39,593 bases of DNA, taken from an uncultured Succinivibrionaceae bacterium. GTDB lineage: Bacteria > Pseudomonadota > Gammaproteobacteria > Enterobacterales > Succinivibrionaceae. Location: contig UQCV01000012.1 in the NCBI GenBank assembly GCA_900539665.1, forward strand, positions 1 through 39,593. Direction: 5' to 3'. The translations under genes were made by a program, and so were the position numbers. The notes beneath the pieces were generated by a model. The model searched no databases. It had not been told where the DNA came from and was given only the letters and a program-made list of their open reading frames with translations. Position 1 is the stretch's first letter, and each line of letters opens with the position of its first letter. Shown here piece by piece: positions 34,928 through 39,593 of the stretch.

Positions 34928-36159
34928 ACGGTCTGTTCTTCCTCTTCGCTGCCGTCAGCGGTGTCAGCAAGATCAATTGGATCCTCTGAATAAGGGGCGA
35001 TTTTAACTTTACCTGTAACAGAGTCATCAAATATATTCAGCCAATGCTCATCGAATTTCTCACAAATTTTCGAGTAACGATTTGCATCTTCCCCGCAACC
35101 CGAAAAGAGTTTTCTGCGCTTCTGTTTTGCAGCATCTTCAAACAGATACATGATAACCTTATGCTTGAATACCTCGCGGAACTTATCAGCATCAATGACA
35201 TCCCCATTATCCGGAACAATTATGCGCCTCGATATGAAATAAGGTCCGAGTTGTTTATCCTCGTTGATCCCCTCGGCAGCAAGAAAATCGTTAATTGCCT
35301 TTCTGAGTTCGTTCCATTCAAACATCCACCTACTCTTGTCTTTCTTTTCAAAAACAACGTATTTTTCCTTTATTTCCTCATCGTTATCATCAATTCCGAG
35401 ATAGGTAAAATCCCATCTGCGCTTGAAGGCGGTATCCATAGGAAACACACCCTGGTCGGCACTGTTCATGGTAGCCCAGATGAACATATTGTCAGGGATG
35501 CGGATGGAACTCCAATCGTCTGGGTTTCCGCCAAGTTCTTTGGCGAGATATTTTCTTATATCCTCGGATGCCTGGATCGGGTATTCACTGACATTGTCTA
35601 CACGGTCGAGAAGCTGGAAGATATCGCCGAAAACAGCAGCCACATTGGCACGGTTGATTTCCTCAATGATCAGAAGATACGGCTGAGGATTATCAGACTG
35701 GGCACTCTTCATGGCTTTGACATATACACGCATAAAAGGCCCTGGAACGTACTCGTATGAAATGTCAGCCGACTGCTTTGCCTCATCATCTATAAGCCGC
35801 ACGTATTTTCTGAGTGCAATGCCTGTTTCAGATTCGTATGTCACTGAATCCGGATACTTATTTACAACATCAATGTGCTTGCCTGTTGCTATCCCCATCA
35901 AGATAGGAAGTTCAGGAAACTGACCTTTGAATTTATCATAGAGAATGCTGTATTTCTGCTGGGGAGTGTTATCCTCATCTTTTAGTTCTTTCAGCACAAC
36001 ACGTGTTTCATCATCAGGCTGGTCATCTGAGTGAATCGTCACCATAACAGGCTTATATGTACCGACGAAATTGGCGTAAGAATAATCAGGATGGAAGGTT
36101 ACACGCTCATAGTTACCTTCATTACCGATAAGCAGTTCGGCAGCTCGTGTTTTTGCGGT
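34924..36159 (-). pseudogene. McrB-type AAA+ GTPase, truncated within Walker A
   Basis: From ATG 36045 it has 373 codons, but homology runs on in frame to 36159: TAKTRAAELLIGNEGNYERV, then TFHPDYSYANFVGTYKPV, with no start codon. The AKT is what remains of the Walker A motif (GTGKT); just upstream comes a stop. Further on: YEYVPGPFMRVYVKAM, Walker B LLIIEEINRAN (124-134 from ATG 36045), and the McrB signature MNSADQGVFPMDTAFKRRW (193-211). The N-terminal DNA-recognition domain and the nucleotide-binding loop are absent, so it cannot act as a GTPase. It overlaps the McrC-like gene by four bases. The break adjoins the TnpB remnant. Confidence 0.88.
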
Positions 36160-36230
36160 TTAATTGTTGATTTTATACCTTATATTACACCACATTAACA
36201 CGATCAAATCCTTATATCTAAAGGGTTTTA

Positions 36231-36479
36231 ATGTTTTTATTCCCTCAAAATTACCTTCCCAAAATTTCCTTTCAAAAATCAATACATGTTTTTAAAGAAC
36301 GTCTAGACCGCTTGGGTACTAGTTTTGCGTGTGTTTCCTATGTGGGAAACTTGAGTTATATATTTAATGCAGATGTAAATGGAGCATTAAATATACTAAG
36401 AAAAAGTAATGTAGTGGACTTAGAAGTCCTATACAGTAGAGGTGAAGTGGACACACCTGTAAGAATAAGGATAGCATAG
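36231..36479 (+). pseudogene. TnpB C-terminal remnant
   Basis: The last ~40 codons (FNADVNGALNILRKSNVV, then SRGEVDTPVRIRIA) are the RuvC-III motif (D in NADVNGALN) and tail of an IS200/IS605-family TnpB. The first ~40 codons of this frame are degenerate, and most of the gene is deleted. TnpB is an RNA-guided nuclease; this copy lacks the other catalytic residues and is dead. It is directly followed by a well-preserved right end. Confidence 0.85.
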
Positions 36480-36495
36480 CTATCAAACTTCTTTA

Positions 36496-36553
36496 AAATT
36501 ACTCTAATGAGTAATTACGAAGCCCCCACCTCTATAGGTGGTGAGTAGTTCAC
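36496..36553 (+). mobile_element. IS200/IS605 right end / omega-RNA scaffold
   Basis: It contains two hairpins, TTACTC-TAAT-GAGTAA (36499-36514) and CCACCT-CTAT-AGGTGG (36526-36541), and ends with GAGTAGTTCAC at 36553. This AAGCCCCCACCT...GGTGGTGAGTAGTTCAC layout is the familiar 3' end of TnpB-carrying elements, from which the guide-RNA scaffold is transcribed; the guide would be the flank starting at 36554. The conserved end contrasts with the ruined tnpB. Confidence 0.75.
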
Positions 36554-37287
36554 GCAGTTTACTAGAAGAACGGCAGCACCTTATGCCTTATGGAAGTTTA
36601 GTAAGAACTTAGGCCAAGAGTCCTACAAGAAGTGCTACAAGAACTCATGAAGGTAGTCTTAGTAGCAGTCACTAGTAAAATTTGTAGCTAGCTCAAGTTT
36701 TACTGGAGATATTTGTAAAATATTCGGTGTGGTACGCACAAAGTTAACTTTAAAACCACAATAATATACCAAGGTAAGATTTAAAAAACTTAAACCATAA
36801 ACCAAACACAAACCAAATACGGAGTTTTAAGCCTTTATAAATAAACCTTTAGGTGTTGGCGTCTACAAGGTAGGTTTAAGTCTCAACAAGACAGTTGTGA
36901 GCCTCTACTCTCGATTAAGCAAGCTTAGTCTAGATTAGGCCCCAAGGATTAGATTCCATTTATCCTATAGCCACCCCTAGAACTTAGCTTTAAAATTTCA
37001 CGGATTGCTGGCGGAAATTTTTAAAGCGTGTCCTAAGGGGATGGTAAAAATTTTTAAAGGTTGAACTCCAAAGTTTTTTAAAGTTGCGCGCACATTTTTC
37101 CGCTCGTATTTTTGCCCGCACGTAAAGGTGAAAAAAATTTTCTTCACCATTGTTTTTACAGTGTGAAGCTTTTGCCGTAAAAGCTTTTTAGGTAAAATTT
37201 AGGTGGTGCGCCTACCTTATAAAATTATAGTTACGCGTAGGTCGCTCGTTTTTACAGTCTGCCAGGACCCAAAAGTATCATACCAAC
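36554..37287. other. Gene-free region before the run-off ORF
   Basis: 734 bases. There is no gene and no continuation of the lost McrB N-terminus. It contains a hairpin GGTGAA/TTCACC with an A/T loop at 37127-37148 and a stem AAGCTTTT/AAAAGCTT followed by TTT at 37166-37189, either of which may be a leader or terminator structure. The promoter of the next gene was not resolved. Confidence 0.5.
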
Positions 37288-39593
37288 ATGCAGAGATTTT
37301 TAGTTATTACAGATAGCTTTAAGCTTCAGTACCTCATAAATAGTGGCGAACTCAGGGTGGCACCTTTTGAGTTTAAGCTAATTGAGTCTCCGCTACCCAC
37401 CACGCAGGTATATTTAGATCTCTTAACGACTAACCCAAATTTTGGGCCCCTACATGATAAAGTGTTTCTCATTATCGGCACTAACAGTAATGCTGAGCGA
37501 GATACTAGCCTTGGCTTAAACTTTGGGATTAGTGAAGTTGAATTTTTGGTGGCGCTTAATCGCACCGCCGCCGGCACCTTACGTAAAAAATACCCTGAGT
37601 TACATTTTGAGACCTTGCCTCAAGGCATCAGCCGTAGTTTTTTAGCCGCCCGCTTAAACCGCTGGGCGCGCGCCGGGGCCGGCGCCATTGCCGTTCTTTT
37701 AGGTTTAAAGGAGCCACCGCTTATTTTATCCTCTAAAAGTCTAATCGAACTGACGCCAGTTATTCCGCACGATGTTATGCGTGGGCTTTTGATTGCCACT
37801 AATCGTAAAGCCTCATGTCGTGAATGTCCCCTTAACGTGCGCACCTTCATGACTCTCTTAGTCGCATATAAAAGAACGTTACCTTACCCCGAAGGAAATG
37901 CCGGTTACGTTTTAGATATGCTTGAAATCTATCATTACGCCGTCAATCGTTATGATACGGAACCTTTTAATCCGGCTAAGATGGACCATATTAGAGAGAT
38001 GTATGAATTTTTAATGCACCTCCCACCGGAACTTGCGGAGATTTCGTTACTCGATTTAATTGAACAATTAAAAACCAACCCCGCTTTTGAACGCTTCTTT
38101 AAAGTTTTAAGTAACTTCTCAGGTGGGCAAGGTCCAGTTCCGTTTTGTTTACTTCGCGCTTTAGATGGCTTTGGCTTATTGCGCGCTAACACGCCAAGCG
38201 CCAACGTGCGCTTTTCGTATCAGCACTTAATCTCTGTGGCAAACGAAATTGAAAACTATGAAGACAAAGTACGCTTTGCTCTTATCTTAGGTTCTATCGT
38301 CGGCTACCAGCGAGTCGCCTATACCTTATATAGCCGTGAAACTTTGCATATCTTGCAGGATTTCCAAGATTCAAAGACCGATATTGAAACTGAAACTGAC
38401 GACTTGAATTCGCCGCTTACGCAGGTAGCGTCCGCCCCTGAAAACCTCCCTCAAGGGTCAACCCCAGGCTTAAACTTAGATGTAAACGAAAATGCCATGT
38501 TAAATGACCACCTCGTAACTTCAGCTCCTGTTCGAGATGAAGAACGCCTTGTGGCGTTAGCTGGCGTTAGCCTAGATGATGAAGAGCGCTTTGCTGATCT
38601 TGTAGGCATCCCCAAAACTCAAGCTGCAAATGCTCAAGCTTCTAATGATAGTGGCGTCCTAAATGTCCTTAGCCAAAGCGCCAATGACAACACTAGCGAC
38701 AACCGTAGCGACAATACTAGTGGTAATGCTAATGGCCATGACAGTGTGAACGGTAATGACAGTGGTAGCTCTTGTGATAACACCATTGATAGCGTTAGCC
38801 CTCGCACTAACCAAACCGATGCCGAGGCGGGCGTAGATGCAAGTGCCCATAGTAGCACTTGCACCAAGCTAGGTGACGTAAACACCGATCTCAACTCCAA
38901 TCATGAAGCCACCAATACTAAAAACGAGCACTTAACTACGTCAAACGCCACCAGCTCACTAAGCGACAAAGCACTAAGCAGTAGTTCTAAGCAGCAGCAA
39001 GCCACCATGATTTTAAATCGCATCCAGACTACGGCGATTAACCCTAACCTTGCTCAAGATTTACATGCGGGACTTATAAGCGCCACTTCGTCAAATGACG
39101 AAACTTCAACTCCAGACAAATTAAGTTCCAAGCCAAACAGTAACGTACTTCCAGGTTATGAGACTATCGAAATGGCCCCTATAGCAGCTCTTACTAGCGC
39201 CGATAACAATCGTTTTGGGATTACTCCATTTTATACCGAAGGTTTAATTAGGTTCTTAGACGAAGATGAAGAAGAAGATGACGACAGCTTCTCAGATGGC
39301 CCTACTCGCCAATTCAATAACCAAGGAAACACCCCAGGAAACAATCAGAAAAACTACCAAGGTTTTCAGGGGGATGTTAACAACGGCGAAAAGTTTAGAA
39401 GCGTAAGTAATAGTAACTCCCTAAATAACAACGAAGCAAATAGTGCCAAAGTAGATAGCAATAGCTTATTTGCAGCTACGCAAGCTAATGCCCATGCAGC
39501 TTTAGGCTCAAGCCAAAGCCCAGCAAGCTCCGCGCAAGCAAACTTGGATAATAGTTTTGACCGCCATAGTTTTGAGAGTTTAGATAATGGTTT
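37288..39593 (+). CDS. Giant protein of unknown function, runs off window end
   Basis: Open from ATG 37288 to the last base, 768 codons, with no stop in the window. It starts MQRFLVITDSFKLQYLINSG and codon use matches the core genes. Residues 1-370 look folded: GPLHDKVFLIIGTNSNAERD, a basic stretch SRSFLAARLNRWARAG, a CxxC (CRECP, Cys177/Cys180) and a helical region with KVRFALILGSIVGYQRVAYT. From about 375 the protein turns into Asn/Ser/Asp/Thr-rich low complexity (about 450-560 is almost pure NDNTSDNRSDNTSGN-type repeats), with an acidic run DEDEEEDDD near 655. No signal peptide. I do not recognise a family. There is no good ribosome site just upstream, so the start may lie elsewhere. Confidence 0.8.
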   Translation, partial: MQRFLVITDSFKLQYLINSGELRVAPFEFKLIESPLPTTQVYLDLLTTNPNFGPLHDKVFLIIGTNSNAERDTSLGLNFGISEVEFLVALNRTAAGTLRKKYPELHFETLPQGISRSFLAARLNRWARAGAGAIAVLLGLKEPPLILSSKSLIELTPVIPHDVMRGLLIATNRKASCRECPLNVRTFMTLLVAYKRTLPYPEGNAGYVLDMLEIYHYAVNRYDTEPFNPAKMDHIREMYEFLMHLPPELAEISLLDLIEQLKTNPAFERFFKVLSNFSGGQGPVPFCLLRALDGFGLLRANTPSANVRFSYQHLISVANEIENYEDKVRFALILGSIVGYQRVAYTLYSRETLHILQDFQDSKTDIETETDDLNSPLTQVASAPENLPQGSTPGLNLDVNENAMLNDHLVTSAPVRDEERLVALAGVSLDDEERFADLVGIPKTQAANAQASNDSGVLNVLSQSANDNTSDNRSDNTSGNANGHDSVNGNDSGSSCDNTIDSVSPRTNQTDAEAGVDASAHSSTCTKLGDVNTDLNSNHEATNTKNEHLTTSNATSSLSDKALSSSSKQQQATMILNRIQTTAINPNLAQDLHAGLISATSSNDETSTPDKLSSKPNSNVLPGYETIEMAPIAALTSADNNRFGITPFYTEGLIRFLDEDEEEDDDSFSDGPTRQFNNQGNTPGNNQKNYQGFQGDVNNGEKFRSVSNSNSLNNNEANSAKVDSNSLFAATQANAHAALGSSQSPASSAQANLDNSFDRHSFESLDNG

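Noticed and set aside
35044..35760. 238-codon plus-strand frame across the mcrB region
   Set aside because: Antisense to the McrB-type gene, which has Walker B and signature motifs; the plus frame has no family features.
1..39593. tRNA or rRNA genes
   Set aside because: No cloverleaf with a T-loop GTTCGA-type motif or rRNA-like conserved stretch was found in the spacers.

Overview
This 39.6 kb window looks like chromosome from a fermentative, anaerobic gammaproteobacterium of the Succinivibrionaceae type. That assignment is an inference. It rests on a complete rnf (Na+/H+-pumping ferredoxin:NAD oxidoreductase) operon and on PurT, Gpt, Glk and HexR proteins of clear gammaproteobacterial type. 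They sit next to a DUF4250 protein, long AT-rich intergenic stretches and very large Asn/Ser-rich proteins with no recognisable family. Coding density is low, and many spacers carry short drifting repeats such as AAGCCTAA or TTTGGTT.

Layout: 1-452, decayed IS3-type transposase end. 552-1313 (-), exported SIMPL/DUF541 protein. 2415-8419 (+), rnfABCDGE, closed by a strong terminator at 8562-8605. 8625-10200, foreign segment: a 16-bp perfect inverted repeat, a RhuM-family gene (-) and a hairpin-rich remnant. 10343-13144 (-) and 13843-16236 (+), two divergent giant unknown proteins separated by 650 bp with 14-bp tandem repeats. 16926-18107, purT. 18620-18808, DUF4250. 19039-20577, unknown Asn-rich protein. 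20824-21354, flavin reductase-like protein. 22118-22561, gpt. 22839-23543 (-), YgjP-like metallopeptidase. 23739-24283 (-), orphan immunity-protein remnant next to a TnpB remnant. 24541-25254 (-), second SIMPL protein. 26102-27073 (-), glk, and 28937-29845 (+), hexR/rpiR-type regulator, divergent across a 1.86 kb gap. 30394-32949 (+), subtilisin-like lipoprotein. 33173-36553, wrecked McrBC/LlaJI-type restriction locus between an IS21 end and a TnpB/IS605 end. 37288 to the window end (+), another giant Asn/Ser-rich unknown protein with no stop inside the window.

How the genes fit together: the Rnf complex couples reduced ferredoxin and NADH to an ion gradient. Glk and HexR are glucose entry and sugar-phosphate-responsive control, and their shared upstream gap carries HexR-like and LacI-family-like palindromes. 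PurT and Gpt are purine synthesis and salvage. The accessory parts record repeated insertion and decay: IS3, IS21, two TnpB remnants, a RhuM cassette, an orphan immunity gene and a restriction system disabled by both a 5' truncation in the Walker A motif and an in-frame stop.

The least explained content is the set of four giant or mid-size unknown proteins (10343-13144, 13843-16236, 19039-20577, 37288-end), all with Asn/Ser-rich low-complexity segments. I could not assign a function to any of them.
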